NCBI GenBank assembly: GCA_964542055.1
Contig: CAZITB010000150.1
Span: forward strand, 1 to 5,726
Length of the DNA: 5,726 bases
DNA from: CAZITB01 sp964542055
GTDB lineage: Bacteria > Planctomycetota > Phycisphaerae > Sedimentisphaerales > CAMDDF01
Reading direction: 5' to 3'
In this document: one piece after another, positions 5,455 to 5,726 of the stretch
Layout: each line of letters begins with the position of its first letter
Numbering within the stretch: the stretch's first letter is position 1
Translations under genes and position numbers: made by a program
The notes under the pieces: generated by a model
Databases searched by the model: none
What the model saw: the letters and a program-made list of their open reading frames with translations, nothing else
What the model was told of the DNA's origin: nothing

Positions 5455-5721
5455 ATGAAAGAGTTAAACACAAAAGTCATAGCGGTTTTGACAGATCAAG
5501 GCTGTTTAAACATTCATTTAATTGATATTGATAAAATTAAATTAACATCAGATGAAAAGCTGGCCAATAATGAAGGCGAGGCAATAGAATCATATTTATC
5601 AGGATTCTATGATTTAGACTCAATACAATGGCAGCAGATAATGCAGATAAATTTCAATTATCCTGATGTTTTTAATACTACAGCGCGACATGACTATATC
5701 TCCCGCGGTATACATGACTGA
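5455..5721 (+). CDS. Unrecognised small protein, 88 residues
   Basis: The frame runs from ATG 5455 to TGA 5719-5721. The sequence is plausible for a small globular, slightly acidic alpha/beta protein. A first beta-rich part (TKVIAVLTDQG, NIHLIDIDKIKL) is followed by a helical or loop part with many aromatics (YLSGFYDLDSIQWQQIMQIN and NYPDVFNTTARHDYI). No signal peptide, membrane segment or known motif is recognised. The SD is weak (AAGAA about ten bases upstream). The AT-rich coding pattern, and its position alone after a terminator and a palindrome cluster, suggest a separately controlled single gene. The length excludes most enzyme families; a regulator or toxin/antitoxin-size partner is conceivable but unsupported. 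Confidence 0.55.
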   Translation: MKELNTKVIAVLTDQGCLNIHLIDIDKIKLTSDEKLANNEGEAIESYLSGFYDLDSIQWQQIMQINFNYPDVFNTTARHDYISRGIHD

Positions 5722-5726
5722 ATTCT

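Noticed and set aside
5720..5725. GAATTC at the window's right end
   Set aside because: An EcoRI site at the edge may be chance or a clone boundary and says nothing about biology.
1..5726. CRISPR array or complete insertion sequence
   Set aside because: No regularly spaced direct repeats, transposase motifs or matching terminal inverted repeats were found.

Overview
This is an AT-rich bacterial window with Shine-Dalgarno (SD) led genes, a type IV toxin-antitoxin module and several decaying genes. It looks like accessory DNA rather than core chromosome: there are no housekeeping genes, families are of unknown function or defence-related, orientation switches, pseudogenes are present and some gaps are several hundred bases. 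The taxon cannot be fixed from the sequence; base composition and gene families would fit a Gram-negative environmental bacterium (for example a Desulfobacterota-like genome), but that is a guess.

Layout. Bases 1-255 hold the eroded C-terminal end of a protein with the winged-helix tail typical of Fic-family and RecG-like/AlbA_2 ATP-binding proteins. An intact pRiA4b ORF-3 family gene follows (best start 301). Two bases further on is a second plus-strand gene, probably once co-transcribed with it. That gene is now broken by an in-frame TAG at 1359, a one-base frameshift near 2177-2180 and the loss of its natural 3' end. A convergent minus-strand operon then encodes an AbiEi-type antitoxin (3245-4027) and an AbiEii nucleotidyltransferase toxin (2386-3255). 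Their ends overlap by 11 bases, and the toxin has a forced TTG start. A good minus-strand promoter (4073-4102) lies upstream, among TTGGC/GCCAA repeats that could be antitoxin operator half-sites.

Bases 4139-4592 carry no intact gene. They hold a perfect ribosome binding site with an ATG that opens only a four-codon frame (probably a dead gene start). Next comes a stretch that can fold into a multi-helix RNA directly in front of the next gene. One strand of that fold could instead pair with the gene's Shine-Dalgarno sequence, so it is a candidate cis-regulatory leader. The gene it precedes (4593-5210) encodes an unrecognised acidic soluble protein and ends in a strong intrinsic terminator. 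The 5242-5454 gap holds a nested hairpin and three perfect palindromes whose centres are about two helical turns apart, just upstream of a possible promoter for a small unrecognised gene (5455-5721).

How they work together: only the AbiE pair has a well-supported joint function, which is abortive-infection-type phage defence or element stabilisation. The most novel candidates are the switch-like leader before 4593 and the palindrome array before 5455. Both are inferred from sequence symmetry alone.
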